From Sphingomicrobium sp. (lineage in GTDB: Bacteria > Pseudomonadota > Alphaproteobacteria > Sphingomonadales > Sphingomonadaceae): a stretch of DNA of 47,553 nt. The stretch is from NCBI GenBank assembly GCA_030447545.1, contig JAUJOV010000009.1, positions 19,707 to 67,259 on the forward strand. The letters run 5' to 3'. The position numbers were made by a program, and so were the translations under genes. A model generated the notes under the pieces. The model saw only the letters and a list, made by a program, of their open reading frames with translations. It was not told the origin of the DNA and searched no databases. Positions 26,840 through 38,070 of this stretch are shown piece by piece (the first letter of the stretch is position 1; the number at the start of each line of letters is the position of its first letter).

Positions 26840-26868
26840 GGGCCGCTCCTTCGGGGGCGGCCCTTTTT
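26840..26868 (+). terminator. rho-independent terminator after the TonB receptor
   Basis: GGGCCGC (26840-26846) pairs with GCGGCCC (26857-26863), loop of 10, followed by TTTTTCTTT. A strong plus-strand terminator 23 bases after the receptor stop. Confidence 0.88.
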
Positions 26869-26953
26869 CTTTCTGCCGCGCGCGGCTGCTTTTTAAGCTT
26901 CATTGCAGCCGGTTGGTGCTTATGATCGGCTGATGCGTCAGGGCGGCGACTGA

Positions 26954-29311
26954 ATGGGCGAGCTGGGGGGCTCAGGCTGGATCGTCCTAGGCCTTGCGGG
27001 CCTGTGGCTCGCCATTGCCGCTGCGCTTCTCATGCTCGCCGCCCGGCGGATGCGTGATGCGAGCGCGATCCTCGCATCGGCGAGTTCGCTCGGGACATTG
27101 CTCGAGCTTGCGCCCGCGCGGCCCCTGCTCCTGCGCGCCGACGGCAGCGTCGAGGCGGACAGGAGCCTCGTGCGCCAGCTCGGGCTTTCGCAGCAGCCGC
27201 GCAGCTGGGACGAATTGGGCGATCAGGAGCGCGGGCTCGATCAGGAGGATCTGAACGCGCTTCGCGAAGCGGCCGAGGCGGCCGCGCTCACCGGCAAGCC
27301 GCTCGAGATGCAGGTGAGGGCCGCCGGCTCGGCGCGCGTGTTCGAGGTCCGCGGCGGGCCTGCTCCGGCGCCCGAGCCGCCCGGCTCCCTGCTGCTGTGG
27401 TTCTCCGACACCAGCGCCGCCGAAGCCGAGCGGTCGAAGCTTGCCGGGCGCCTGCACCAGACCGAGGCGGCGCTCGACTCGCTCACTCACCTGATCGAAT
27501 CCGCGCCATTTCCGATGTGGTATCGCGGACCCGACCTCAGGCTGGGCCTGGTCAACCGCGCGTTCGTCGATGCGGTCGAAGCGCGCGACGCGGCGGAGGT
27601 GATTGCCCGGTCGAGCGAGCTGATCGACGTACCGGGGCCGGACAGCGCGCGCGCGTCTGCAATCGCGGCGCTCGAATCCGGTAAGCCCAATGCCCTGACC
27701 CAGCCGGCGACCGTCCGCGGCGAGCGGCGGATGATGCGCATCGTCAACGTTCCGCTGCCCACCGGCGCAGTCGCCGGCTTTGCGATCGACATCCAGGAGC
27801 TCGAGGACGCGCGCGCCGAGCTCCAGCGCCACATCCAGTCGCAGCGCGACCTTGCCGACCGGATGACCGCGGGCGCGGTGCAGTTCGACGCCGAACAGTC
27901 GGTCAGCTTCTTCAATCATCCGTTCGCGGTCATGGCCCAGCTCGATCCCGAATGGCTCGCGGAAAAGCCCGAGTTCGACCGAGTGCTCGAGCGCATGCGC
28001 GAGAAGAACCGCCTGCCCGAAGTGCGCGACTTCCCGCTGTGGAAGGCCGAGCGGCGGGCCTGGTTCACAAGCGCGCAGGAGGTGATCGAGGAAGACTGGA
28101 TCCTGCCGGCCGGCGATCACCTGCGGGTGGTCGCCCAGCCGCTCCCGGACGGTGGCATGCGCATGTTCCTGGAGGACCGGACCGAGCAGGTGCGGCTGGC
28201 CTCGGCGCGCGACACCCTGCTTCGGGTGCGCGCGGCGACCTTCGACAATCTGTTCGAGGCGATCAGCGTGTTCGCGAGCGACGGGCGGCTCTACCTGTGG
28301 AACAAGCGCTTCCGCGACGTGTGGGACATCGAGGAGGAGCGCCTCAGCCAGCACCCGCGGGTCGACGAGCTGGTCCCCGCGATGGCGCGCAAGCTCGTTA
28401 CGCCCACCGCCGCGACTCAGATCCGCGAGATGATCCGCCACACGACCAGCGAGCGGCAGTCGGCCAACGGGCGCATCTCGCTGACCGACGGCCGCCATTT
28501 CGAGTTCGCCGCAGTGCCTCTGCCGGACGGGAACGCCTTGTTCACGATGGTCGACGTGACCGATTCACGCGGATCGAGGCTGCCCTTCGCGAGCGCGCCC
28601 GCGGGCTCGAGGAAGCCGACCGGGTGAAGACCGACTTCGTCGCCAACATGAGCTACGAGCTGAGGACTCCGCTGACCTCGATCGGCGGCTTCGCCGAAAT
28701 GCTGTCAGCCGGCTACGCGGGCGAGCTCACGCCGACGGCCGACGACTATGTCGACGCGATCCTCGAAGGCCGTCGCCCGCCTGTCGCGGCTGATCGACGA
28801 CGTGCTCGACCTGACCCAGGGCGACACGCTCGGCATCGTCCTCGAGCGCGAGCGGGTCGATCTTGCAGGCCTGTGCCGGACTGCGGCCGAGGCGGTGCGG
28901 CCGCGCGCGGCTGAAAAAAGCCAGAAGCTGGAGACCGAGATCGCGCCGACCACCGGCTTCGTGTTCGGCGACGCCCGGCGCCTGCGCGAGTCGATCGAGC
29001 ATGTGCTCGGCAATGCCATCGCCTATACCGACAAGAGAGGGCGCATCCGCCTCGAGGCCGAGGGCGGCGAAGACCAGGCGGTCATCCGGATCAGCGACAA
29101 TGGCGTCGGGATCCCCGACGAAGACCTGCCGCGCGTGTTCAACCGGTTCCACCGCATCGACCAGGAGGGAGTCCGCGGCGAGGCTGCACTGGGCCTGGGC
29201 CTTCCGCTCACCCGCCAGTTCATCGAGGCGCATGGCGGCTCGGTCGAGCTGGTGTCTGACAAGGGCAAGGGCACCACGGTCACACTGACCATTCCGCGCG
29301 ATTCGAGATGA
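26954..29311 (+). CDS. divL: DivL-like PAS sensor kinase homologue (Tyr in place of His), two frameshifts
   Basis: Membrane PAS/histidine-kinase-fold protein of 785 residues if repaired. One N-terminal membrane helix (residues ~8-30), PAS-like regions near 180-300 (ESAPFPMWYRG) and 410-520 (NLFEAISVFASDGRLYLW), then the HisKA helix. The H-box reads FVANMSYELRTPLTS: tyrosine (codon 28654-28656) sits where histidine is expected, as in Caulobacter DivL (Tyr550). ATPase motifs remain (HVLGNAIAYT, ISDNGVGIP, GLGLPLTRQF). DivL controls CckA and hence CtrA in cell-cycle regulation. One base is missing near 28566 and one is gained near 28768 (GAAGG for GAAG); they cancel, so the span is a multiple of three. 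The stop overlaps tsaE (ATGA). Confidence 0.82.
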
Positions 29312-29742
29312 TCCTGGCCGACGAGCAGGCGACCATCGGCTTCGGCCGCGGTCTCGCGTCGAAGCTTCGCCGCGGCGATGTCGTGACTCTGTCGGGGCCG
29401 CTCGGCGTCGGCAAGACCGCGCTTGCAAGGGGGCTGCTCAAGGCGCTCGGGCATGACGGCGAGGTGCCGAGCCCGAGCTTCTCCATCGTCCAGCCCTATG
29501 AAGAGCTCGACCCGCCCGTCTGGCATGTGGACCTGTTCCGCATCGAGGACCCTTGCGAGATCGACGAGCTCGGGCTGGATTCGGCCGCCGACGGGGTGCT
29601 GCTGGTCGAATGGCCGGACAAAGCGGGGGCGTCGGCCTGGCCGCAGGCGCTCGCGCTGACGCTCGACTTTGCCGACGCGTCGAGCAGGCGCTTGACAGCC
29701 AAGGTGCCGCCTTCATGGCAGGACCGATGCCCAGTCCAATGA
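29308..29742 (+). CDS. tsaE: tRNA t6A biosynthesis ATPase TsaE
   Basis: 144 residues. Walker A GPLGVGKTA at 30-38, followed by the family's PSPSFSIVQPYE (switch region) and WHVDLFRI. TsaE works with TsaB and TsaD to form threonylcarbamoyl-adenosine at A37 of ANN-decoding tRNAs; it is normally essential. The gene starts 4 bases inside the divL end and its own stop overlaps amgK the same way (ATGA at 29739-29742), so all are translationally coupled. Length and motifs are normal. Confidence 0.92.
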   Translation: MILADEQATIGFGRGLASKLRRGDVVTLSGPLGVGKTALARGLLKALGHDGEVPSPSFSIVQPYEELDPPVWHVDLFRIEDPCEIDELGLDSAADGVLLVEWPDKAGASAWPQALALTLDFADASSRRLTAKVPPSWQDRCPVQ

Positions 29743-30725
29743 TTCCCCCGCCGCACGCGCACGAATTCCTCGCCGGCTGCGGCTGGGCAGGCGCCGAGAT
29801 CCAGCCGCTCGCCGGCGACGCCTCGTTCCGCCGCTATTTTCGGGTGGTCGACGGCACCCGCACCGCAGTTCTGATGGACGCTCCGCCGGCCCACGAGGAC
29901 GTGCGGCCGTTCGTCGCGGTCGCCGAGTGGCTTGCCCGCTGCGGCCTCAGCGCTCCGGAGATCCTCGCCCGCGACCTCGAGCACGGGCTGCTTCTGCTCG
30001 CCGATTTCGGCGACTGGCGACTGCGCGAGTTCCTCGACGACGACCCTTCGCGCGAGCGCGAACTGTACGAGCTTGCGACCGACGTGCTCATTCACCTGCA
30101 TCGCCACCCGGCGATGCCGGGCCTTCCTGTCCACGGCGTCGAGCAGTGGCTCGAGGAGGTGAAGCTGTTCACCGACTGGTACTGCCCGGCTGTGGGCCTG
30201 TCGGTCGACGCCGAGGCGTATCGAAGCGCCTGGATCGAAGTGCTCGAGCCGGTCGCCAGCGACGGCCTGGGTCCGGTCACGGTGCTTCGCGACTATCATG
30301 CCGAAAATGTGATGCTGGTGCAGGGGCGCGAAGGCGTCACTCAGTTCGGCCTGCTCGATTTCCAGGACGCGCTCGTCGGGCACCCGGCCTATGACCTCGC
30401 CTCGGTGCTCGAGGATGCCCGGCGCGACGTCTCGCCGCAGATCGAGCGGGCGATGATCGACCGCTATGTCGCCGCAATGGGGCAACGGGAGACGTTCGAG
30501 CGCGCCTATTGGACGCTTGCCGCGCAGCGCAACACGCGCATCCTAGGCGTCTTCACTCGCCTGTGGAAGCGCGACGACAAGCCGCATTACACGCAGTTCC
30601 AGCCGCGCATGTGGGGCCTTCTGGAGCGCGACCTAGCGCGGCCCGGGCTCGAGCCGGTGCGCCGCTGGTTCGACTCCAACCTCGGCCCCGAGCACCGCGC
30701 CGCCCCCTGGCCGGCGGCTGCGTGA
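29739..30725 (+). CDS. amgK: N-acetylmuramate/N-acetylglucosamine kinase AmgK
   Basis: Sugar kinase of the aminoglycoside-phosphotransferase fold, 328 residues. It phosphorylates MurNAc (and GlcNAc) at C1, the first step of the MurU recycling route that avoids MurNAc-6-P. Landmarks are ASFRRYFRVVDG, LMDAPPAHEDVRPFVAVA, LLLADFGDWRL, the catalytic loop VLRDYHAENVMLV and the metal-binding GLLDFQDALVGHPAYDLASV. Chosen start is ATG 29739 overlapping the tsaE stop; ATGs at 29715 and 29727 are in frame but less well placed. The murU gene overlaps its stop (GTGA), which supports the assignment. Confidence 0.9.
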   Translation: MIPPPHAHEFLAGCGWAGAEIQPLAGDASFRRYFRVVDGTRTAVLMDAPPAHEDVRPFVAVAEWLARCGLSAPEILARDLEHGLLLLADFGDWRLREFLDDDPSRERELYELATDVLIHLHRHPAMPGLPVHGVEQWLEEVKLFTDWYCPAVGLSVDAEAYRSAWIEVLEPVASDGLGPVTVLRDYHAENVMLVQGREGVTQFGLLDFQDALVGHPAYDLASVLEDARRDVSPQIERAMIDRYVAAMGQRETFERAYWTLAAQRNTRILGVFTRLWKRDDKPHYTQFQPRMWGLLERDLARPGLEPVRRWFDSNLGPEHRAAPWPAAA

Positions 30726-31483
30726 CCGCCGCTCGACGAGCCCTCCGGCTTCGCGCCGAAGTCTCGGCGCAAGTGCCGAGAACCGCGATGGTCATGGCCG
30801 CCGGCCTGGGCAAGCGCATGCGCCCGCTCACCGCCTCCAGGCCCAAGCCGCTGATCGAGGTCGCCGGCCGCACTCTGCTCGACCATGTGCTCGACAAGCT
30901 TCGCACCGCGGGCGTCGAGAAGGTCATCGTCAACGTCCATTACCTGCCGGGCGCGGTCGAGGCCCACCTCGCAGCCCATTCGAACGGCCTCGAGTTCACC
31001 ATCTCCGACGAGCGCGAGCTGCTTCTCGAGACCGGCGGCGGACTGGTCAAAGCGGCGCCGATGATCGACGCCGACCCGTTCCTCGTCCTCAACAGCGACA
31101 ATCTGTGGGTCGACGGCCCGGCCGACAGCCTCAAGCTGCTCGCGTCGCAGTGGGACGATCGGCGCATGGACGCGCTGCTTCTGCTCGTGCCGCTGGCGCG
31201 GGCGCAGAACCATCGCGGCATGGGCGACTTCCACATGGACCGAAGCGGGCGGCTCCGCCGAAGGCAGCGCTCGCGGGTTGCGCCGTTCGTCTATACCGGC
31301 ATCCAGATGATGTCGAAGCGGCTGCTCGAGGGCGCTCCCGAGGGCCCGTTCTCGACCAACATCCTGTGGGACAAGGCGATCGAGGCGGGCCGCTGCTTTG
31401 GCGCGGTGCACCAGGGGCTGTGGTTCGACGTCGGCACTCCGGCCGCGATCAAAGAGACGGAAGCTTTCCTGCAGCATGTCTGA
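30722..31483 (+). CDS. murU: N-acetylmuramate-1-phosphate uridylyltransferase MurU
   Basis: Converts MurNAc-1-P and UTP to UDP-MurNAc, feeding recycled sugar into peptidoglycan synthesis and bypassing MurA (the fosfomycin target). 253 residues. The nucleotidyltransferase signature is MAAGLGKRMRPLTASRPKPL; other landmarks are LLETGGGLVKAAPM, FLVLNSDNLWVDGP and YTGIQMMSKRLL. Starts at GTG 30722 overlapping the amgK stop; an ATG at 30788 would give a shorter protein beginning MVMAAGLGKR. Its own stop lies 8 bases inside addB. Confidence 0.92.
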   Translation: MTAARRALRLRAEVSAQVPRTAMVMAAGLGKRMRPLTASRPKPLIEVAGRTLLDHVLDKLRTAGVEKVIVNVHYLPGAVEAHLAAHSNGLEFTISDERELLLETGGGLVKAAPMIDADPFLVLNSDNLWVDGPADSLKLLASQWDDRRMDALLLLVPLARAQNHRGMGDFHMDRSGRLRRRQRSRVAPFVYTGIQMMSKRLLEGAPEGPFSTNILWDKAIEAGRCFGAVHQGLWFDVGTPAAIKETEAFLQHV

Positions 31484-34363
31484 GCGGCGCCCCGCCGTCT
31501 TCACGATTCCAATCCATCGCTCGTTTGCGGATTCCCTCGCCGCGGGGCTGATCACCAGGTTCGGCTCGGATCCGCTCGGCCTCGCTTCGAGGCGGATCCT
31601 GCTCCCCAACAACCGCGCGGTCCGGGCGGTCACCGAAGCCTTCGTCCGGGCGAGCGGCTCGGGCCTTCTGCTGCCGCGCCTGATCCCGATCGGCGACTCA
31701 GAGCTCGACGAGCGGATCGGCGGAGCGCTTGACCCGGCCGACGAGGAGGAGCCGGTGCCGCCGGCGGTCGACCCGCTGGAGCGGCTGACGGCGCTTGCGG
31801 GGCTGGTGCGAGGTCGGGCGAGTCGGTCGCCGAGGCGATGCGCCTTGCGGCGGACCTTGCCCGGACGATCGACGCGCTGCTGATCGAGGAGGTGGAACCG
31901 GCGCGGCTTGCCGATGCCGCGGCCGACGCTCCGGAGCTCGCTGCGCATTGGCAGAGATCGCTCGAGCGGTTCAGGGCAGTGCTCGAGCGCTGGCCGGCGA
32001 TGCTTGCGGAGCGCGGAACGATCGACCTCGCCGACCGCCGTAACCGCCTGCTCGGCGAAGCGCCAAGCGCTGGGCGACCAGGCCGCCCAACGGCTTCACC
32101 GTCGCTGCGAATCACCAGCGCCGCTCCCGCGATCGCGGCGCTCCTCGCCGCGTTGCGACCATGCCCGACGGGATGGTCGTGCTGCCTGGCCTGAGCCTTG
32201 CCGGCGCAATGCCCGACGAGGAATGGCGCGCGCTTGGGCCGCGCGGGCCCGACGAGCGCGGCCGGGCAGAGGAAACCATCCGCAATATCATCTGAAGGTC
32301 CTGCTCGACCGGATCGGCGTTGCTCGCGGGGAGGTGCAGCTGTGGCCCAGGGCGGGCCGCGCCGCCTCGCCGCCGGTGCGCGCGCGGGCGGTCGCTCATG
32401 CGATGACCGTCGCCGACTTCAGCGACAAGTGGAACGGGCTCAAGGCCCGCAGAGCGGCGCCTGAGCGGCATCGGGCGGCCGAATTGCCCGACCCGGCAGC
32501 CGAGCGCGCAGGCGATCGCCCTCGCGATCCGCGAGGCGCTCGAGACGGCGGGCCGCACCGCCGCGCTCGTCACTCCGGACCGCCTGCTGGCGCAGCGCGT
32601 GTCGGCGCTGCTCGGCCGCTGGGGGATCGAGGCCGACGACAGCGCCGGGCGCCCGCTGTCGCAGCTCGCGCCCGGCACATTGCTGCTGGCGATTGCTTCA
32701 GCCGCCGCCGACGACCTCGCGCCAGTGCCGCTGCTCGCCTTGCTCAAGCACCCGCTGGTCGGCGGGGAGGGGGACGAGCGGCTCAGCTGGCTCGACGACG
32801 TTCGCTCGCTCGACCTCGCGCTGCGGGGCCCAGGCCCGCGGGCGGGCTCGCCGGCCTCGACGCCTGGTTCGACGACAAGGGCTGCCACCAGCCATGGCGC
32901 CGGGTTCGCCCGCGCCTGGCAAAGGCCGCCGCGCGCTTTCGCCCAAGAGCGGCCGCTGGCCGGGTTCGCGGCGGCCCTGGGTGATGCCGCAACCCAGCTG
33001 GCCGGTGATCGTGCCTGGGCAGGCCAGGCAGGTCGCGCCTGTGCCGAGCTTCTCGCCGAGCTCCAGGCGCTCGACCCCGGCCTTGTCGTCGGCGCCGAAG
33101 ACGGTCCGGCGATCCTTCGCCAGTTGCTCGACGGGTTCCGCATCCGCCCGCCCTATGGCGGCCACCCGCGCGTCGCCATCTGGGGCCTGCTCGAGGCGCG
33201 GCTGCAGCAGGCCGACCTGATGGTGCTCGGCGGCCTCAACGAAGGCGTCTGGCCGGCGCTTCCGGCGCCTGACCCGTGGCTTGCGCCCAAAATCCGATCG
33301 AACCTCGGGCTTCCGGGGCTCGAGTTCCGGGTTGGGCTTTCGGCGCAAGATTTCGCAAGCGCGCTTGGCGCTCCGCAGGTGCTGATCACCCGCGCGCTCG
33401 CCGCGACGGCCGCTCGCCCACGGTCGCCTCGCGCCTGTGGCTTCGGCTCCAGGCGATGACCGGCGGCCTGCCGCACGACACCAGGCTCGAGCGGCTCGCG
33501 GTCACGCTCGACAATCCCGGCGCGCCAAAGCCAGCCGAACGCGCGGCTCCTCGCCCGGCGCGCGAGCAGCGGCCGACCACGATATCGGTCACGGCGGTCG
33601 ACCGGCTGAAGGCCGACCCGTTCGCATTCTACGCGCAGCAGGTGCTGAAGCTGCGCAGGCTCGACCCGGTCGATGCCGACCACAGCGCCGCGTGGAAAGG
33701 AACGGCGGTTCACGCGGTGCTCGAGCAATGGCTGGCTGAGGACGACTGCAATCCCGACCGTCTGATGGACCGCGCTCGAGCGCGCTGCTCGAAGCCGAGA
33801 CCATCACCCGTTGCTGCGCGCTTGTGGCAGCCGCGGCTGACCGAGGCGATTCGCTGGATCGAGGATCAGGAGCGCTCGAACCAGACGAATGGCCGCCGCC
33901 CGCTCGCGGCCGAGAAGCGCGGCGAGGCGCGCCTCGACGGCGTTCTCCTGCACGGCAAGGCCGACCGCATCGACCGGCTCGCCGACGGCGGACTCGCGAT
34001 CGTCGATTACAAGACGGGCAAGGCGCCGAGGCAGAAAGCGGTCGACGCGGGCTTTTCGCTCCAGCTCGGGCTGCTCGGCCTGATCGCGGAAGCCCGCGGG
34101 TTCGAGCAGCTGGAGGGCTGCCCCGAGCATTCGAATACTGGTCGCTGAGCAAATATGGCGACCAGTTCGGCAAGTGCGTGTCCCCCGACAAGAAGATGGG
34201 GCCGGACGAATTCCTCGAGCATGCGCGGAGCAATTTCCTCGAAGCGGCGCGCAAATGGCTGACCGGGGATGAGCCGTTCACCGCCAAGCTCAACCCGGCC
34301 TACGCGCCCTACGGCGACTATGACCAGCTGATGCGGCTGGAGGAATGGTACGGCCGCAGATGA
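31476..34363 (+). CDS. addB: double-strand break repair protein AddB, many frameshifts
   Basis: Partner of AddA in the AddAB helicase-nuclease that processes DNA ends for recombination. Recognisable pieces in order: MSERRPAVFTIPIHRSFADSL and LLPNNRAVRAVTEAF at the start, LPGLSLAGAMPDEEWRALGP, LVTPDRLLAQRVSALLGRW, LGGLNEGVWPALPAPDPWL, and the C-terminal nuclease with LAIVDYKTGKAP (the PD-(D/E)XK core). The end is YDQLMRLEEWYGRR. The reading frame changes roughly ten or more times between about 31810 and 34130, sometimes within 50 bases. Translations on both sides stay family-like, so I read it as one gene with poor consensus sequence, though real inactivation cannot be excluded. Start ATG 31476 overlaps murU. 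Confidence 0.75.
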
Positions 34364-34368
34364 AGCGC

Positions 34369-34518
34369 TTAACCGTTCTTCGGCTTCTTCTTGACGTTGG
34401 ACGCGTAGAGCAAGGCGGCGACGATTGCAGCGGAGCCGATTCCGACCGCGACCCCGGCCTTGCGGAGCTTCGCCCGGCGCTCCTCGCCGCCCTCGTCGGT
34501 CTCGTTGCTTTCGGCCAT
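34369..34518 (-). CDS. 49-residue single-pass membrane protein, antisense inside the add operon
   Basis: A short ORF between addB and addA on the opposite strand. It starts at ATG (CAT at 34516-34518) after a GGGAG ribosome site and stops at TAA, 5 bases from the addB stop. Order: acidic N-terminus MAESNETDEGGEERRAKLRK, a hydrophobic helix AGVAVGIGSAAIVAALLYAS (residues 21-40), and a basic tail NVKKKPKNG. The charge pattern (acidic/mixed outside the helix, Lys-rich end) and good ribosome site make it likely real. No family recognised. It is flanked closely by two plus-strand genes, so its transcript would run antisense to addB. Confidence 0.6.
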   Translation of the reverse strand: MAESNETDEGGEERRAKLRKAGVAVGIGSAAIVAALLYASNVKKKPKNG

Positions 34519-34589
34519 GATCGTCTCCCGGCGGGCAGTTCCCGGCGCACATCTATGTGCGGGGGCGCGACAATGGAAGCCGTCCGCTG

Positions 34590-37500
34590 ATGGCGAACCG
34601 GTTCAAGCCGCTCCCGACGCTCGAAGGCGCTCAGGCTGCAGCAGTCGATCCCAACGTGCATGCCGCGGTGTCGGCATCGGCAGGCACGGGCAAGACCCAG
34701 GTCCTCACCGGCCGAGTGCTGAGCCTGCTGCTGAATCGCGCGGATCCGGAAAGCATCCTGTGCCTGACCTTCACCAAGGCAGGGCGCGGCCGAGATGGCG
34801 AACCGCATCGCCAGGCGTCTCGCCGCCTGGGTGCGGATGAAGGACAATGAGCTCGGCGCCGACCTGATCGCGCTTCGCGCCGATCCCGGGCCGGCGACTC
34901 GCGAGCGGGCACGCCGATTGTTCGCCAAGGTGCTCGAGGCGCCGGGCGGGCTTCGCATCCAGACCATCCACAGCTTTGCCCAGGCGCTGCTTGCGGCCTT
35001 TCCGGCCGAAGCGGGGATCACGCAGGGGTTCAAGCCGATCGAAGGCCGCGCCGAGCAGGAGCTTGCCCGGACCACTCTCGCCAACCTCATTGCCGAGGCG
35101 GAAAGCCGCGGGCGATCAGCGGCTGATCGACGACGTCCAGTGCCTGAGCCTGCGCGCCGGAGAGGAGGGCGCGACCCAATATCTGATGCGCTGCGGCCAG
35201 GTGCCGGACGCAATGGCCGCGTTCGGCCCGGCCGAAGCGATCGAGCCGAGGTTGCGCGCGTCGATGAACCTGCCCGAAGGCTCGGCCGAGGATTACATCG
35301 CCGCGCATTGCGCCGACGACCGCTTTGATTGCGACCTGCTCCGCGCGATCGCCGAGGCGAACCGCAAGTGGGGCACCGCGACCGGCGCGAAGCTGGTCGG
35401 GAGCGTCGAGCGCTGGCTGGCGATGCCGCCGGCCGAGCGCGCGGCCGCGCTACCGGAGCTGGCGCCGGTCGTGTTCACCGGCGGCGGTGAGCTGAAGCAG
35501 GTGCAGCCGGGGCAGCGCAGGGCTGACCCGGCCTACGACAGCCACGCCGAGCGGCTGGCCCAGGCGGTGCGCGAGCTTTTCGCGGTCCAGAACGGTGCCC
35601 GTCTCGCCTCGGACATGGCCGCGGGGCTTCGCGCTGGGCAGGCGTTCGCCGCCGCCTACGCGAGGGCGAAGCGAAGCGCCGGAGTTGCAGACTTCAACGA
35701 CCTGATCGCCTGGACTCGCCGGCTGCTGGCCACTCCCGGGATGGGCGAATGGGTGCGCTACAAGCTCGATCGGCGTACCGACCATATCCTGGTCGACGAA
35801 TCGCAGGACACCAACCGCGAGCAGTGGGAGATCGTCCAGGCGCTTGCCGGCGAATATTTCGCCGGCGCCGGAGCGGCCGAGGGCCGAGCTCGAACCCTGT
35901 TCATGGTCGGCGACTTCAAGCAGGCGATCTTCGGTTTCCAGGGGACCGACCCGCGCGAGTTCGAGGCGGCGCGGCGCTGGGTGCGGGACCAGTCCGCGGC
36001 ACTTCTCGAGGCCGAGGACGACGCCGGCGCCGGCGCGGCGCTCGAATTCCGCGACCTGTCGATCGAGGCGAGCTTCCGCTCCGCGCCGGCGGTGCTCGAC
36101 GTCGTCGACAAGGTGATCGGCGAGGTCGGCTACCGCAACATGGGCCTGCCCGAGCCGCCGAAGGATCATGTCGCGCACTTCTCCACGCGGCCCGGAATGG
36201 TCGAGCTGTGGAAGCCGTTCGCCGCCGCCGCCAGTGAGGAAGAGGAGGAAGGGGAGGAGGGCTGGCTCGGCGAGGATGCGCGGCTCTACGCGTCGCAGCT
36301 CGCGCGGCAGGTGCGCCGCTGGCTCGATTCCGCCCCGACCATGGCCTCGACCCGACGCCCGCTGTCGGCGGGCGACGTGCTGATCCTCGTGCGCAGCCGC
36401 GGCGAGCTCGCCTCCCTGATCGTCGCGCGGCTGTTCGAGGAGGGGGTGCCCGTCGCCGGAATCGACCGGCTGCACCTCCAGGAGCCGATTGCGGTCAAGG
36501 ACCTGCTCGCCGCGATCACCTTTGCCGTGCAGCCGCTCGACGATCTCAACCTTGCCAACCTTCTGGTGTCGCCGCTGGTCGGCTGGAGCCAGGAGCTGCT
36601 GCTCGAGCTCGCTTATGGCCGCGGCGAGATCGCGCTGTGGCAGAGGCTCGGCGAACGTTCGGGCGAGCGCCCCGAGTTTGCGGAGGCCCGCGAGATGCTC
36701 GGCTCGCTGCTCGCGATGGCCGACTATCCGACCCCGCACCGCTTCCTCGAGACGGTCCTGACGGGGCCCATCGAGGGACGCCGCAAGCTCTACGGCCGCC
36801 TGGGCCTCGCAGCGCGCGATCCGATCGACGAGCTGCTCGCGAGCGCCCTCGACTTCGAGGCTCAGGAAATCGCCTCGCTCGACCGCTTCCTCGCCTGGTT
36901 CGCGAGGGGCGAAGTCGAGATCAAGCGCGACCCTTCGGCCCCGGCGAATGCGGTCCGGGTGATGACCGTCCACGGCGCCAAGGGCCTCGAAGCGCCGCTG
37001 GTGATCCTCGCCGACGCCACCGCGAACCCGGACAAGCTCGGCGGACCTCAGCGCACCTTGTCCTTCCCAGTGCCCGGCATCGGCCAGGTGCCGCTGCTGC
37101 GCCCGCGCAAGGCGGAGCAGGTCACGCCCTTTGCCGAGCTGATCGCCGCCGAGAAGGAAGCCGACCTCCAGGAGCATTGGCGGCTGCTCTACGTCGGTCT
37201 TACCCGCGCCATCGACCGGCTGGTGGTCGCCGGGATCGAGCCGAAGACGAAGGACGGCGCGCGACCCGACAATTGCTGGCACATACGGGTCGAGCGAGCG
37301 CTTGTGTCGCTCGGCGCCGCGCCCGAGCCCGACGATCACTGGGGCGAGGTGCTTCGCTACCGCGGCTCGGTTCGGGCCGCGGCGGTCAAGCCGAAGGCAG
37401 CCGCTTCCCCGCTTCCCCCGCCACCCGTGCCCGACTGGGCACGCACGCCTGCTCCGCCCGAGGCGCGACCGCCGCGGCCGCTTGCGCCGTCGGCCATCGC

Positions 37501-38014
37501 CCATGACCGCGAAGCCGCTCCTCCACCGAGCGAGGCGCAGCGCGCCGCGGCCGTGCGCGGAACGCTGATCCACCAGCTGCTCGAGCGCCTCGCCGACGTG
37601 GAGCCCGGCCACAGGCACGCAGCCGCGCTCCGCTGGCGCGAGCGCTCCGGCGGCGTCCCCGATGCGGCCGCTCGCGAGGAGATCGCAAGCACCGTGTGCG
37701 AAGTCCTTTCGCACGCGGACTATGCGCCGCTGTTCGGCCCTGGCTCGCTCGCCGAGGCCCCGCTTGCAGCGGCGCTGCCGGACGGCACCGTCATCGCCGG
37801 AACGGTCGACCGGCTGCTGGTCGAGCCCGACTGCATTTCAGTCATCGACTTCAAGACCGGCCGCGTCCCGGAATCGGATAGCGCGATTCCCGCGTCTCAC
37901 CGCGCGCAGATGCACGCCTATAGCAACGCCCTGCGAGTGATCTTTCCGGGCCGGAAAGTCCGTGCGGCTCTGCTCTACACCGGCGCGCCGCGTCTTTTCG
38001 ACCTCGACTGTTGA
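34590..38014 (+). CDS. addA: double-strand break repair helicase AddA, two frameshifts
   Basis: UvrD-like helicase-nuclease of about 1140 residues, partner of AddB. Walker A is SASAGTGKTQVLTGRV; IQTIHSFAQALL, ILVDESQDTNREQWEIV (Walker B), MVGDFKQAIFGFQG, VMTVHGAKGLEAPLVILAD and LLYVGLTRAIDRLVVA are the helicase motifs. The C-terminal nuclease has GTVDRLLVEPDCISVIDFKTG. Two single-base gains break the frame near 34780 (GCAGGGCGCG where GCAGGCGCG fits) and near 35112 (CGCGGGCGAT where CGCGGCGAT fits). From 35115 on the frame is clean for 2.9 kb. Removing both bases gives exactly 1141 codons. Confidence 0.88.
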
Positions 38015-38070
38015 GGCTCGCGGGCCAAGCGCCCATATGCGCGCCAACCCAAGTTGGGAGAAACGCTCCA

